Below, in pieces: positions 15,041 through 31,100 of a stretch of 64,000 nucleotides of DNA. The position numbers were made by a program, and so were the translations under genes. A model generated the notes under the pieces. That model did not search any database, was not told the DNA's origin, and saw only the letters and a list, made by a program, of their open reading frames with translations. This DNA comes from Ptiloglossa arizonensis (Eukaryota; Arthropoda; Insecta; Hymenoptera; Colletidae), in NCBI RefSeq assembly GCF_051014685.1, contig NW_027478595.1:124001-188000 (forward strand). The letters are read 5' to 3'. The stretch's first letter is position 1. The number at the start of each line of letters is the position of its first letter.

Positions 15041-17829
15041 GTTATACGTTATACGTTATACGTTATACGTTATACGTTATACGTTATACATTATACGATA
15101 TACTTTATACGATACACGTTATACGTTATACGTAGTATGTAATACGTTATACCTTTTACGTTATTCGTTATACGTTCTTCGTTACGGGTTATACGTTATA
15201 CGTTATACGTTATACGTCATAGGTTATACGATATACGTTAAACGTTATACGTAATATGTAATACGTTATACGTTATACGTTATACGTTATACATTATACG
15301 ATATACTTTATACGATACACGTTATACGTTATACGTAGTATGTAATACGTTATACCTTTTACGTTATTCGTTATACGTTCTTCGTTACGGGTTATACGTT
15401 ATACGTTATACGTTATACGTCATAGGTTATACGATATACGTTAAACGTTATACGTAATATGTAATACGTTATACGTTTTACGTTATTCGTTATACGTTCT
15501 TCGTTACGCGTTATACGTTAAACGTTATACGTTATACGTTATACGTTATACGTTATACGTTATACGTTATACGTTGTACGTTATACGTTATACGTTATAC
15601 GTTATACGTTATACGTTATACGTTATACTTTATACGTTATACGTTATACGTTATACGTTATACGTTATACGTTATACGTTATACGTTATACGTTATACGT
15701 TATACGTTATACGTTATACGTTATACGTTATACGTTATACGTTATACGTCATACGTCATACGTTATACGTTATACGTTATACGTTATACGTTATACGTTA
15801 TGCGTTATACGTTATGCGTTATACGTTATACGTTATACGTTATACGTTATACGTTACACGTTATACGTTACACGTTATACGTTATACGTTATACGTTATA
15901 CGTTATACGTTATACGTTATACGTTATACGTTATACGTTATACGTTATACGTTATACGTTATACGTTATACGTTATACGTTATACGTTATACGTTATACG
16001 TTATAAGTTATACGTTATACGTTATACGTTATACGTCATACGTTATACGTTATACGTTATACGTCATACGTTATACGTTATACGTTATACGTTATACGTT
16101 ATACGTTATACGTTATACGTTATACGTTATACGTTATACGTTATACGTTATACGTTATGCGTTATACGTTATGCGTTATACGTTATACGTTATACGTTAT
16201 ACGTTACACGTTATACGTTACACGTTATACGTTATACGTTATACGTTATACGTTATACGTTATACGTTATACGTTATAAGTTATACGTAATACGTAATAC
16301 GTTATACGTTATACGTTATACGTTATACGTTATACGTTATACGCTATACGTTGTGCGTTATACGTTATACGTCATACGTCATACGTTATACGATACACGT
16401 TATATGTTATACGTAATATGTAGTACGTTATACGTTATACGTAATACGTTATACGTTATACGTTATACGTTATACGTTATACGTTATACGTTATACGTTA
16501 TACGTTATACGTTATACGTTATACGTTATACGTTATACGTTATACGTTATACGTTATACGTAATACGTTATGCGTTATACGTTATACGTTATACGTTATA
16601 CGTTATACGTTATACGTTATACGTTATAAGTTATACGTAATACGTTATACGTTATACGTTATACGTTATACGTTATACGTTATACGTTATAAGTTATACG
16701 TTATACGTTATACGTTATACGTTATACGTTATACGTCATACGTTATACGTTATACGTTATACGTTATACGTTATACGTTATACGTTATACGTTATACGTT
16801 ATACGTTATACGTTATACGTTATGCGTTATACGTTATGCGTTATACGTTATACGTTATACGTTATACGTTATACGTTACACGTTATACGTTACACGTTAT
16901 ACGTTATACGTTATACGTTATACGTTATACGTTATACGTTATACGTTATACGTTATACGTTATACGTTATACGTTATACGTTACACGTTATACGTTACAC
17001 GTTATACGTTATACGTTATACGTTATACGTTATACGTTATACGTTATACGTTATACGTTATACGTCATACGTTATACGTTATACGTTATACGTCATACGT
17101 TATACGTTATACGTTATACGTTATACGTTATACGTTATACGTTATACGTTATACGTTATACGTTATACGTTATACGTTATGCGTTATACGTTATGCGTTA
17201 TACGTTATACGTTATACGTTATACGTTATACGTTACACGTTATACGTTACACGTTATACGTTATACGTTATACGTTATACGTTATACGTCATACGTTATA
17301 CGTTATACGTTATACGTTATACGTTATACGTTATACGTTATACGTTATACGTTATACGTTATACGTTATACGTTATACGTTATACGTTATACGTTATACG
17401 TTATACGTTATACGTTATACGTTATAAGTTATACGTAATACGTTATACGTTATACGTTATACGTTATACGTTATACGTTATACGTTATACGTAATACGTT
17501 ATGCGTTATACGTTATACGTTATACGTTATACGTTATACGTTATACGTTATAAGTTATACGTAATACGTTATACGTTATACGTTATACGTTATACGTTAT
17601 ACGTTATACGTTATACGTTGTACGTTATACGTTATAAGTTATACGTTATACGTTATACGTTATACGTTGTACGTTATACGTTATAAGTTATACGTTATAA
17701 GTTATACGTTATACGTTATACGTTATACGTTATACGTTATACGTCATACGTTATACGTTATACGTTATACGTTATACGTTATACGTTATACGTTATAAGT
17801 TATACGTTATACGTTATACGTTATACGTT

Positions 17830-19600
17830 ATGCGTTATACGTTATGCGTTATACGTTATACGTTATACGTTATACGTTATACGTTACACGTTATACGTTA
17901 CACGTTATACGTTATACGTTATACGTTATACGTTATACGTTATACGTTATACGTTATACGTTATACGTTATACGTTATACGTTATACGTTATGCGTTATA
18001 CGTTATACGTTATACGTTATACGTTATACGTTATACGTTATACGTTATACGTTATACGTTATACGCTATACGTTGTGCGTTATACGTTATACGTCATACG
18101 TCATAGGTTATACGATACACGTTATATGTTATACGTAATATGTAATACGTTATACGTTTTACGTTATTCGTTATACGTTCTTCGTTACGCGTTATACGTT
18201 ATACGTTACACGTTATACGTTATACGTTATATCTTATACGATATACGTTATACGTTATCCGTTATACGTTATAGGTTATACGTTATACGTTATGCGTTAT
18301 ACGTTATACGTTATACGTTGTACGTTATACGTTATACGTTATACGTTATACGTTATACGTTACACGTTATACGTTATACGTTATACGTTATACGTTATAC
18401 GTTATACGTTATACGTTATACGTTATACGTTATACGTTATACGTTATACGTTATACGTTATACGTTATACGTTATACGTTATACGTTATACGTTATACGT
18501 TATACGTTATACGTTATACGTTATACGTTATACGCTATACGTTGTGCGTTATACGTTATACGTCATACGTCATAGGTTATACGATACACGTTATATGTTA
18601 TACGTAATATGTAATACGTTATACGTTATACGTTATACGATATACGTTATACGTTATACGTTATACGTTATACGTTATACGTTATACGTTATACGTTATA
18701 CGTTATACGTTATACGTTATACGTAATACGTTATGCGTTATACGTTATACGTTATACGTTATACGTTATACGTTATACGTTATAAGTTATACGTAATACG
18801 TTATACGTTATACGTTATACGTTATACGTTATACGTTATACGTTATAAGTTATACGTTATACGTTATACGTTAAACGTTATACGTTATACGTCATACGTT
18901 ATACGTTATACGTTATACGTTATACGTTATACGTTATACGTTATACGTTATACGTTATACGTTATACGTTATACGTTATACGTTATGCGTTATACGTTAT
19001 GCGTTATACGTTATACGTTATACGTTATACGTTATACGTTACACGTTATACGTTACACGTTATACGTTATACGTTATACGTTATACGTTATACGTTATAC
19101 GTTATACGTTATACGTTATACGTTATACGTTATACGTTATACGTTATACGTTATACGTTATACGTTATACGTTATACGTTATACGTTATACGTTATACGT
19201 TATACGTTATACGTTATACGTTATAAGTTATACGTAATACGTTATACGTTATACGTTATACGTTATACGTTATACGTTATACGTTATACGTTACACGCTA
19301 TACGTTATACGTTATACGTCATACGTTATACGTTATACGTTATACGTTATGCGTTATACGTTATACGTTCTGCGTTATACGTTATACGTTATACGTTATA
19401 CGTTGTACGTTATACGTTATGCTTTACACGTTGTACGTTATACGTTATACGTTATACGTTGTACGTTATACGTTATACGTTATACGTTATACGTTATACG
19501 TTATACGTTATACGTTATACGTTATACGTTATAAGTTATACGTTATGCGTCATAGGTTATACGATACACGTTATATGTTATACGTAATATGTAATACGTA
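17830..19600 (+). repeat. Subdomain B block, first of three related copies
   Basis: Landmarks at 18,292 and 18,733 recur at 23,843 and 24,298 (offsets 5,551 and 5,565, multiples of 7), and again at 35,247 and 35,702 (a further 11,404 bp, 1 mod 7, as predicted by the net +1 from odd-length units between them). The block contains a cassette, a TTATATCTTATACG segment, a GTTATCC unit and the GTTATGC/GTTACAC paired module. Confidence 0.72.
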
Positions 19601-21249
19601 ATACGTTTTACGTTATTCGTTATACGTTCTTCGTTACGCGTTATACGTTTTACGTTATACGTTATACGTTATACGTTATACGTTATACGTTATACGTTAT
19701 ACGTTATACGTTATACGTTATAGGTTATACGTTATACGTTATGCGTTATACGTTATACGTTATACGTTATACGTTGTACGTTATACGTTATACGTTATAC
19801 GTTGTAAGTTATACGTTATATGTTGTACGTTATACGTTATACGCTATACGTTATACGTTATACGTTATACGTTATACGTTATACGTTATACGTTATCCGT
19901 TATACGTTATAGGTTATACGTTATACGTTATGCGTTATACGTTATACGTTATACGTTATACGTTGTACGTTATACGTTATACGTTATACGTTATAAGTTA
20001 TACGTTATACGTTGTACGTTATACGTTATACGTTATACGTTATACGTTATACGTTATGCGTTATACGTTATACGTTATACGTTATACGTTATACGTTATA
20101 CGTTATACGTTATACGTTATACGTTATACGTTATACGTTATACGTTATACGTTACACGTTATACGTTATACGTTATACGTTATACGTTATACGTTATACG
20201 TTGTACGTTATACGTTGTACGTTATACGTTATACGCTATACGTTATACGTTATACCTTATACGTTATACGTTATACGTTATACGTTATACGTTATACGTT
20301 ATACGTTATTCGTTATACGTTATACGTTATACGTTATACGTCATACGTTATACGTTATACGTTATACGTTATACGTTATACGTTATACGTTATACGTTAT
20401 ACGTTATACGTTATACGTTATACGTTATACGTAATACGTTATACGTTATACGTTATACGTTATACGTTATACGTTATACGTTATACGTTATGCGTTACAC
20501 GCTATACGTTATACGTTATACGTCATACGTTATACGTTATACGTTATACGTAATGCGTTATACGTTATACGTTCTGCGTTATACGTTGTACGTTATACGT
20601 TATGCTTTACACGTTGTACCTTATACGTTATACGTTATACGTTGTACGTTATACGTTATACGTCGTACGTTATACGTTATACGTTGTACGTTATAAGTTA
20701 TACGTTATACGTTATACGTTATACGTTATACGTTATACGTTATACGTTATACGTTATACGTTATACGTTATACGTTATAAGTTATACGTAATACGTTATA
20801 CGTTATACGTTATACGTTATAAGTTATACGTTATACGTTATACGTTATACGTTATACGTTATACGTTATACGTCATACGTTATACGTTATACGTTATACG
20901 TTATACGTTATACGTTATACGTTATACGTTATACGTTATAAGTTATACGTAATACGTAATACGTTATACGTTATACGTTATACGTTATACGTTATACGTT
21001 ATACGCTATACGTTGTGCGTTATACGTTATACGTCATACGTCATACGTTATACGATACACGTTATATGTTATACGTAATATGTAGTACGTTATACGTTAT
21101 ACGTTATACGTTATACGTTATACGTTATACGTTATACGTTATACGTTATACGTTATACGTTATACGTTATACGTTATACGTTATACGTAATACGTTATAC
21201 GTTATACGTTATACGTTATACGTTATACGTTATAAGTTATACGTAATAC

Positions 21250-21995
21250 GTTATACGTTATACGTTATACGTTATACGTTATACGTTATACGTTATACGA
21301 TATACGTTACACGCTATACGTTATACGTTATACGTCATACGTTATACGTTATACGTTATACGTTATACGTTATGCGTTATACGTTATACGTTCTGCGTTA
21401 TACGTTGTACGTTATACGTTATGCTTTACACGTTGTACGTTATACGTTATACGTTATACGTTGTACGTTATACGTTATACGTCGTACGTTATACGTTATA
21501 CGTTGTACGTTATAAGTTATAAGTTATACGTTATACGTTATACGTTATACGTTATACGTTATACGTTATACGTTATACGTAATACGTTATGCGTTATACG
21601 TTATACGTTATACGTTATACGTTATACGTTATACGTTATAAGTTATACGTAATACGTTATACGTTATACGTTATACGTTATACGTTATACGTTATGCGTT
21701 ATACGTTATACGTTATACGTTATACGTTATACGTTATACGTTATACGTTATACGTTATACGTTATACGCTATACGTTGTGCGTTATACGTTATACGTCAT
21801 ACGTCATAGGTTATACGATACACGTTATATGTTATACGTAATATGTAATACGTTATACGTTTTACGTTATTCGTTATACGTTCTTCGTTACGCGTTATAC
21901 GTTATACGTTACACGTTATACGTTATACGTTATATCTTATACGATATACGTTATACGTTATCCGTTATACGTTATAGGTTATACGTTATACGTTA
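21250..21995 (+). repeat. Duplicated block, first copy (offset 1,848 bp)
   Basis: A block with GATATAC, GTTACAC-GCTATAC, GTTCTGC, GCTTTACACG, a cassette at 21880 and a TTATATC unit recurs near 23,098-23,843 at exactly 1,848 bp (264 heptamers). The copies part after the GTTATAG unit. Confidence 0.75.
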
Positions 21996-23097
21996 TACGT
22001 TATACGTTGTACGTTATAAGTTATACGTTATACGTTATACGTTATACGTTATACGTTATACGTTATACGTTATACGTTATACGTTATACGTTATACGTTA
22101 TACGTTATAAGTTATACGTAATACGTTGTACGTTATACGTTATACGTCGTACGTTATACGTTATACGTTGTACGTTATAAGTTATAAGTTATACGTTATA
22201 CGTTATACGTTATACGTTATACGTTATACGTTATACGTTATACGTTATACGTTATACGTTATACGTTATAAGTTATACGTAATACGTAATACGTTATACG
22301 TTATACGTTATACGTTATACGTTATACGTTATACGCTATACGTTGTGCGTTATACGTTATACGTCATACGTCATACGTTATACGATACACGTTATATGTT
22401 ATACGTAATATGTAGTACGTTATACGTTATACGTTATACGTTATACGTTATACGTTATACGTTATACGTTATACGTTATACGTTATACGTTATACGTTAT
22501 ACGTTATACGTTATACGTTATACGTTATACGTTATACGTTATACGTAATACGTTATGCGTTATACGTTATACGTTATACGTTATACGTTATACGTTATAC
22601 GTTATACGTTATAAGTTATACGTAATACGTTATACGTTATACGTTATACGTTATACGTTATACGTTATACGTTATACGTTATAAGTTATACGTTATACGT
22701 TATACGTTATACGTTATACGTTATACGTCATACGTTATACGTTATACGTTATACGTTATACGTTATACGTTATACGTTATACGTTATACGTTATACGTTA
22801 TACGTTATACGTTATACGTTATGCGTTATACGTTATGCGTTATACGTTATACGTTATACGTTATACGTTATACGTTACACGTTATACGTTACACGTTATA
22901 CGTTATACGTTATACGTTATACGTTATACGTTATACGTTATACGTTATACGTTATACGTTATACGTTATACGTTATACGTTATACGTTATACGTTATACG
23001 TTATACGTTATACGTTATACGTTATACGTTATACGTTATACGTTATACGTAATACGTTATACGTTATACGTTATACGTTATACGTTATAAGTTATAC

Positions 23098-23843
23098 GTA
23101 ATACGTTATACGTTATACGTTATACGTTATACGTTATACGTTATACGATATACGTTACACGCTATACGTTATACGTTATACGTCATACGTTATACGTTAT
23201 ACGTTATACGTTATACGTTATGCGTTATACGTTATACGTTCTGCGTTATACGTTGTACGTTATACGTTATGCTTTACACGTTGTACGTTATACGTTATAC
23301 GTTATACGTTGTACGTTATACGTTATACGTCGTACGTTATACGTTATACGTTGTACGTTATAAGTTATAAGTTATACGTTATACGTTATACGTTATACGT
23401 TATACGTTATACGTTATACGTTATACGTAATACGTTATGCGTTATACGTTATACGTTATACGTTATACGTTATACGTTATACGTTATAAGTTATACGTAA
23501 TACGTTATACGTTATACGTTATACGTTATACGTTATACGTTATGCGTTATACGTTATACGTTATACGTTATACGTTATACGTTATACGTTATACGTTATA
23601 CGTTATACGTTATACGCTATACGTTGTGCGTTATACGTTATACGTCATACGTCATAGGTTATACGATACACGTTATATGTTATACGTAATATGTAATACG
23701 TTATACGTTTTACGTTATTCGTTATACGTTCTTCGTTACGCGTTATACGTTATACGTTACACGTTATACGTTATACGTTATATCTTATACGATATACGTT
23801 ATACGTTATCCGTTATACGTTATAGGTTATACGTTATACGTTA
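23098..23843 (+). repeat. Duplicated block, second copy (offset 1,848 bp)
   Basis: This is the second copy of the block at 21,250-21,995. It then continues into the 5.55-kb-offset block shared with 17.8-19.6 kb, so the junction near 23,843 joins two different duplication histories. Confidence 0.72.
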
Positions 23844-25848
23844 TGCGTTATACGTTATACGTTATACGTTGTACGTTATACGTTATACGTTATACGTTAT
23901 ACGTTATACGTTACACGTTATACGTTATACGTTATACGTTATACGTTATACGTTATACGTTATACGTTATACGTTATACGTTATACGTTATACGTTATAC
24001 GTTATACGTTATACGTTATACGTTATACGTTATACGTTATACGTTATACGTTATACGTTATACGTTATACGTTATACGTTATACGTTATACGTTATACGC
24101 TATACGTTGTGCGTTATACGTTATACGTCATACGTCATAGGTTATACGATACACGTTATATGTTATACGTAATATGTAATACGTTATACGTTATACGTTA
24201 TACGTTATACGTTATACGTTATACGTTATACGTTATACGTTATACGTTATACGTTATACGTTATACGTTATACGTTATACGTTATACGTAATACGTTATG
24301 CGTTATACGTTATACGTTATACGTTATACGTTATACGTTATACGTTATAAGTTATACGTAATACGTTATACGTTATACGTTATACGTTATACGTTATACG
24401 TTATACGTTATAAGTTATACGTTATACGTTATACGTTATACGTTATACGTTATACGTCATACGTTATACGTTATACGTTACACGTTATACGTTATACGTT
24501 ATACGTTATACGTTATACGTTATACGTTATACGTTATACGTTATGCGTTATACGTTATGCGTTATACGTTATACGTTATACGTTATACGTTATACGTTAC
24601 ACGTTATACGTTACACGTTATACGTTATACGTTATACGTTATACGTTATACGTTATACGTTATACGTTATACGTTATACGTTATACGTTATACGTTATAC
24701 GTTATACGTTATACGTTATACGTTATACGTTATACGTTATACGTTATACGTTATACGTTATACGTTATACGTTATACGTTATAAGTTATACGTAATACGT
24801 TATACGTTATACGTTATACGTTATACGTTATACGTTATACGTTATACGTTACACGCTATACGTTATACGTTATACGTCATACGTTATACGTTATACGTTA
24901 TACGTTATGCGTTATACGTTATACGTTCTGCGTTATACGTTGTACGTTATACGTTATGCTTTACACGTTGTACGTTATACGTTATACGTTATACGTTGTA
25001 CGTTATACGTTATACGTCGTACGTTATACGTTATACGTTGTACGTTATAAGTTATACGTTATACGTTATACGTTATACGTTATACGTTATACGTTACACG
25101 TTATACGTTATACGTTATACGTTATACGGTATACGTTATACGTTATAAGTTATACGTTATGCGTCATAGGTTATACGATACACGTTATATGTTATACGTA
25201 ATATGTAATACGTTATACGTTTTACGTTATTCGTTATACGTTCTTCGTTACGCGTTATACGTTATACGTTATACGTTATACGTTATACGTTATATCTTAT
25301 ACGATATACGTTATACGTTATCCGTTATACGTTATAGGTTATACGTTATACGTTATGCGTTATACGTTATACGTTATACGTTATACGTTGTACGTTATAC
25401 GTTATACGTTATACGTTATAAGTTATACGTTATATGTTGTACGTTATACGTTATACGCTATACGTTATACGTTATACGTTATACGTTATACGTTATACGT
25501 TATACGTTATAAGTTATACGTAATACGTTATACGTTATACGTTATACGTTATACGTTATACGTTATACGTTACACGTTATACGTTATACGTTATACGTTA
25601 TACGTTATACGTTATACGTTATACGCTATACGTTATACGTTATACGTTATACGTTATACGTTATACGTTATACGTTATAAGTTATACGTAATACGTTATA
25701 CGTTATACGTTATACGCTATACGTTATACGTTATACGTTATACGTTATACGTTATACGTTATACGTTATAAGTTATACGTAATACGTTATACGTTATACG
25801 TTATACGTTATACGTTATACGTTATACGTTATACGTTATACGTTACAC

Positions 25849-25869
25849 GTTTATACGTTATACGTATAC
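25849..25869 (+). repeat. Compensating odd-length pair, +1 then -1
   Basis: An 8-bp GTTTATAC (25,849-25,856), one normal unit, then a 6-bp GTATAC (25,864-25,869). The two shifts cancel within 21 bp. Confidence 0.9.
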
Positions 25870-26786
25870 GTTATACGTTATACGTTATACGTTATACGTT
25901 ATAAGTTATACGTTATGCGTTATACGTTATACGTTATGCGTTATACGTTGTACGTTATACGTTATGCTTTACATGTTGTACGTTATACGTTATACTTTAT
26001 ACGTTGTACGTTATACGTTATACGTCGTACGTTATACGTTATACGTTATACGTTATACGTTATACGTTATAAGTTATACGTAATACGTTATACGTTATAC
26101 GTTATACGTTATACGTTATACGTTATACGTTATAAGTTATACGTTATACGTTATACGTTATACGTTATACGTTATACGTCATACGTTATACGTTATACGT
26201 TATACGTTATACGTTATACGTTATACGTTATACGTTATACGTTATACGTTATACGTTATACGTTATACGTTATGCGTTATACGTTATGCGTTATACGTTA
26301 TACGTTATACGTTATACGTTATACGTTACACGTTATACGTTACACGTTATACGTTATACGTTATACGTTATACGTTATACGTTATACTTTATACGTTATA
26401 CGTTATACGTTATACGTTATACGTTATACGTTATACGTTATACGTTATACGTTATACGTTATACGTTATACGTTATACGTTATACGTTATACGTTATAAG
26501 TTATACGTAATACGTTATACGTTATACGTTATACGTTATACGTTATACGTTATACGTTATACGTTACACGCTATACGTTATACGTTATACGTCATACGTT
26601 ATACGTTATACGTTATACGTTATGCGTTATACGTTATACGTTCTGCGTTATACGTTGTACGTTATACGTTATGCTTTACACGTTGTACGTTATACGTTAT
26701 ACGTTATACGTTTTACGTTATACGTTATACGTCGTACGTTATACGTTATACGTTGTACGTTATAAGTTATACGTTATACGTTATAC

Positions 26787-26794
26787 GTTTATAC
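26787..26794 (+). repeat. Odd-length unit, 8 bp (GTTTATAC)
   Basis: One extra T shifts the register by +1. GTTCTTC anchors at 25240 and 26956 are 1,716 bp apart, which is 1 mod 7 as expected. Confidence 0.9.
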
Positions 26795-27795
26795 GTTATA
26801 CGTTATACGTTACACGTTATACGTTATACGTTATACGTTATACGTTATACGTTATACGTTATAAGTTATACGTTATGCGTCATAGGTTATACGATACACG
26901 TTATATGTTATACGTAATATGTAATACGTTATACGTTTTACGTTATTCGTTATACGTTCTTCGTTACGCGTTATACGTTATACGTTATACGTTATACGTT
27001 ATACGTTATATCTTATACGACATACGTTATACGTTATCCGTTATACGTTATAGGTTATACGTTATACGTTATGCGTTATACGTTATACGTTATACGTTAT
27101 ACGTTGTACGTTATACGTTATACGTTATACGTTATAAGTTATACGTTATATGTTGTACGTTATACGTTATACGCTATACGTTATACGTTATACGTTATAC
27201 GTTATACGTTATACGTTATACGTTATAAGTTATACGTAATACGTTATACGTTATACGTTATACGTTATACGTTATACGTTATACGTTACACGTTATACGT
27301 TATACGTTATACGTTATACGTTATACGTTATACGTTATACGTTATAAGTTATACGTTATGCGTTATACGTTATACGTTATGCGTTATACGTTGTACGTTA
27401 TACGTTATGCTTTACACGTTGTACGTTATACGTTATACTTTATACGTTGTACGTTATACGTTATACGTCGTACGTTATACGTTATACGTTGTACGTTATA
27501 CGTTATACGTTATACCTTTTAAGTTATTCGTTATACGTTCTTCGTTACGCGTTATACGTTATACGTTATACGTTATACGTTATACGTTATACGTTATACG
27601 TTATACCATATACGTTATACGTTATACGTCGTACGTTATACGTTATACGTTGTACGTTATACGTTATACGTTATACGTTATACGTTGTGCGTTATACGTT
27701 ATACGTCATACGTCATAGGTTATACGATACACGTTATACGTTATACGTAATACGTAATACGTTATACGTTTTACGTTATTCGTTATACGTTCTTC

Positions 27796-27801
27796 GTACG
27801 C
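27796..27801 (+). repeat. Odd-length unit, 6 bp (GTACGC)
   Basis: The unit after GTTCTTC is normally GTTACGC; here one T is missing, a -1 shift. Confidence 0.9.
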
Positions 27802-28109
27802 GTTATACGTTATACGTTATACGTTATACGTTATACGTTTTACGGTATACCTTATACGATATACGTTATACGTTATCCGTTATACGTTATAGGTTATACG
27901 TTATACGTTATGCGTTATACGTTATACGTTATACGTTATACGTTATACGTTATACGTTATACGTTATACGTTATACGTTATAAGTTATACGTAATACGTT
28001 ATACGTTATACGTTATACGTTATACGTTATACGTTATACGTTATAAGTTATACGTTATACGTTATACGTTATACGTTATACGTTATACGTTATACGTTAT
28101 ACGTTATAC

Positions 28110-28117
28110 GTTATACT
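28110..28117 (+). repeat. Odd-length unit, 8 bp (GTTATACT)
   Basis: One extra T gives a +1 shift that cancels the loss at 27,796. Anchors at 27789 and 28594 are 805 bp apart, a multiple of 7. Confidence 0.9.
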
Positions 28118-31100
28118 GTTATACGTTATACGTTATAAGTTATACGTACTACGTTATACGTTATACGTTATACGTTATACGTTATACGTTATACGTTATA
28201 CGTTACACGCTATACGTTATACGTTATACGTCATACGTTATACGTTATACGTTATACGTTATGCGTTATACGTTATACGTTCTGCGTTATACGTTGTACG
28301 TTATACGTTATGCTTTACACGTTGTACGTTATACGTTATACGTTATACGTTGTACGTTATACGTTATACGTCGTACGTCATACGTTATACGTTGTACGTT
28401 ATAAGTTATACGTTATACGTTATACGTTATACGTTATACGTTATACGTTACACGTTATACGTTATACGTTATACGTTATACGTTATACGTTATACGTTAT
28501 AAGTTATACGTTATGCGTCATAGGTTATACGATACACGTTATATGTTATACGTAATATGTAATACGTTATACGTTTTACGTTATTCGTTATACGTTCTTC
28601 GTTACGCGTTATACGTTATACGTTATACGTTATACGTTATACGTTATATCTTATACGATATACGTTATACGTTATCCGTTATACGTTATAGGTTATACGT
28701 TATACGTTATGCGTTATACGTTATACGTTATACGTTATACGTTGTACGTTATACGTTATACGTTATACGTTATAAGTTATACGTTATATGTAGTACGTTA
28801 TACGTTATACGCTATACGTTATACGTTATACGTTATACGTTATACGTTATACGTTATACGTTATAAGTTATACGTAATACGTTATACGTTATACGTTATA
28901 CGTTATACGTTATACGTTATACGTTACACGTTATACGTTATACGTTATACGTTATACGTTATACGTTATACGTTATACGTTATAAGTTATACGTTATGCG
29001 TTATACGTTATACGTTATGCGTTATACGTTGTACGTTATACGTTATGCTTTACACGTTGTACGTTATACGTTATACTTTATACGTTGTACGTTATACGTT
29101 ATACGTCGTACGTTATACGTTATACGTTGTACGTTATACGTTATACGTTATACCTTTTAAGTTATTCGTTATACGTTCTTCGTTACGCGTTATACGTTAT
29201 ACGTTATACGTTATACGTTATACGTTATACGTTATACGTTATACGATATACGTTATACGTTATACGTCGTACGTTATACGTTATACGTTGTACGTTATAA
29301 GTTATACGTTATACGTTATACGTTATACGTTATACGTTATACGTTATACGTTATACGTTATACGTTATACGTTATACGTTATACGTTATACGTTATACGT
29401 TATACGTTATACGTTATACGTTATACGTTGTGCGTTATACGTTATACGTTATACGTTATACGTTATACGTTATACGTTATACGTTATACGTTGTGCGTTA
29501 TACGTTATACGTCATACGTCATAGGTTATACGATACACGTTATACGTTATACGTAATACGTAATACGTTATACGTTTTACGTTATTCGTTATACGTTCTT
29601 CGTTACGCGTTATACGTTATACGTTATACGTTATACGTTTTACGTTATACCTTATACGATATACGTTATACGTTATCCGTTATACGTTATAGGTTATACG
29701 TTATACGTTATGCGTTATACGTTATACGTTATACGTTATACGTTATACGTTATACGTTATACGTTATACGTTATACGTTATACGTTATACGTTATACGTT
29801 ATACGTTATACGTTATACGTTATACGTTATACGTTATACGTTATACGTTATACGTTATACGTTATACGTTATACGTTGTACGTTATACGTTATACGTACT
29901 ACGTTATACGTTATACGTTATACGTTATACGTTATACGTTATACGTTATACGTTACACGCTATACGTTATACGTTATACGTCATACGTTATACGTTATAC
30001 GTTATACGTTATGCGTTATACGTTATACGTTCTGCGTTATACGTTGTACGTTATACGTTATGCTTTACACGTTGTACGTTATACGTTATACGTTATACGT
30101 TGTACGTTATACGTTATACGTCGTACGTCATACGTTATACGTTGTACGTTATAAGTTATACGTTATACGTTATACGTTATACGTTATACGTTATACGTTA
30201 CACGTTATACGTTATACGTTATACGTTATACGTTATACGTTATACGTTATACGTTATACGTTATACGTTATACGTTATACGTTATACGTTATACGTTATA
30301 CGTTATACGTTATACGTTATACGTTATACGTTATACGTTGTACGTTATACGTTATACGTACTACGTTATACGTTATACGTTATACGTTATACGTTATACG
30401 TTATACGTTATACGTTACACGCTATACGTTATACGTTATACGTTATACGTTATAAGTTATACGTTATGCGTCATAGGTTATACGATACACGTTATATGTT
30501 ATACGTAATATGTAATACGTTATACGTTTTACGTTATTCGTTATACGTTCTTCGTTACGCGTTATACGTTATACGTTATACGTTATACGTTATACGTTAT
30601 ATCTTATACGATATACGTTATACGTTATCCGTTATACGTTATAGGTTATACGTTATACGTTATGCGTTATACGTTATACGTTATACGTTATACGTTGTAC
30701 GTTATACGTTATACGTTATACGTTATAAGTTATACGTTATATGTAGTACGTTATACGTTATACGCTATACGTTATACGTTATACGTTATACGTTATACGT
30801 TATACGTTATACGTTATAAGTTATACGTAATACGTTATACGTTATACGTTATACGTTATACGTTATACGTTATACGTTACACGTTATACGTTATACGTTA
30901 TACGTTATACGTTATACGTTATACGTTATACGTTATAAGTTATACGTTATGCGTTATACGTTATACGTTATGCGTTATACGTTGTACGTTATACGTTATG
31001 CTTTACACGTTGTACGTTATACGTTATACTTTATACGTTGTACGTTATACGTTATACGTCGTACGTTATACGTTATACGTTGTACGTTATACGTTATACG

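Larger units (their letters stand above)
356..15400 (+). repeat. 38 copies of an 8-heptamer cassette (GTAGTAT type)
   Basis: Each copy is a chain of variant heptamers in register. Unit 1 is GTAGTAT, unit 2 GTAATAC, unit 4 usually CTTTTAC, unit 5 GTTATTC, unit 7 GTTCTTC and unit 8 GTTACGG or similar. Unit 1 starts at 356, 608, 825, 1546, 2631, 3457, 3772, 4052, 4262, 4710, 5410, 5669, 5879, 6271, 6418, 6628, 7349, 7608, 7818, 8210, 8357, 8567, 9365, 9533, 9743, 9917, 10127, 10799, 11009, 11177, 11387, 12850, 13564, 14411 (GCAGTAT), 14726, 14978, 15132 and 15335. Every interval is a multiple of 7 except 9743-9917 (174 bp), which holds a 6-bp unit. Some copies lack the later units. Confidence 0.9.
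1..15570 (+). repeat. Subdomain A: GTAGTAT-cassette HOR domain
   Basis: This part is defined by 38 copies of a diverged 8-heptamer cassette, by ATTATAC, GATATAC and GATACAC units, and by CATAGG junctions. Copies of the cassette fall 210 bp apart nine times. A block of roughly 1.9-kb HORs (2,881 to about 10,800) is flanked by two related segments, about 1,040-4,110 and 11,602-15,040, lying 10.56 to 10.95 kb apart. The boundary with B is placed just after the last A-type cassette series (GTTCTTC at 15,496) and before the first GTTGTAC at 15,573; it is approximate. Confidence 0.8.

Noticed and set aside
398..15400. CENP-B-box-like string TTCGTTACGGG in the left cassette.
   Set aside because: The CENP-B box needs seven bases between TTCG and CGGG; here there are only three, and the internal A position is not met.
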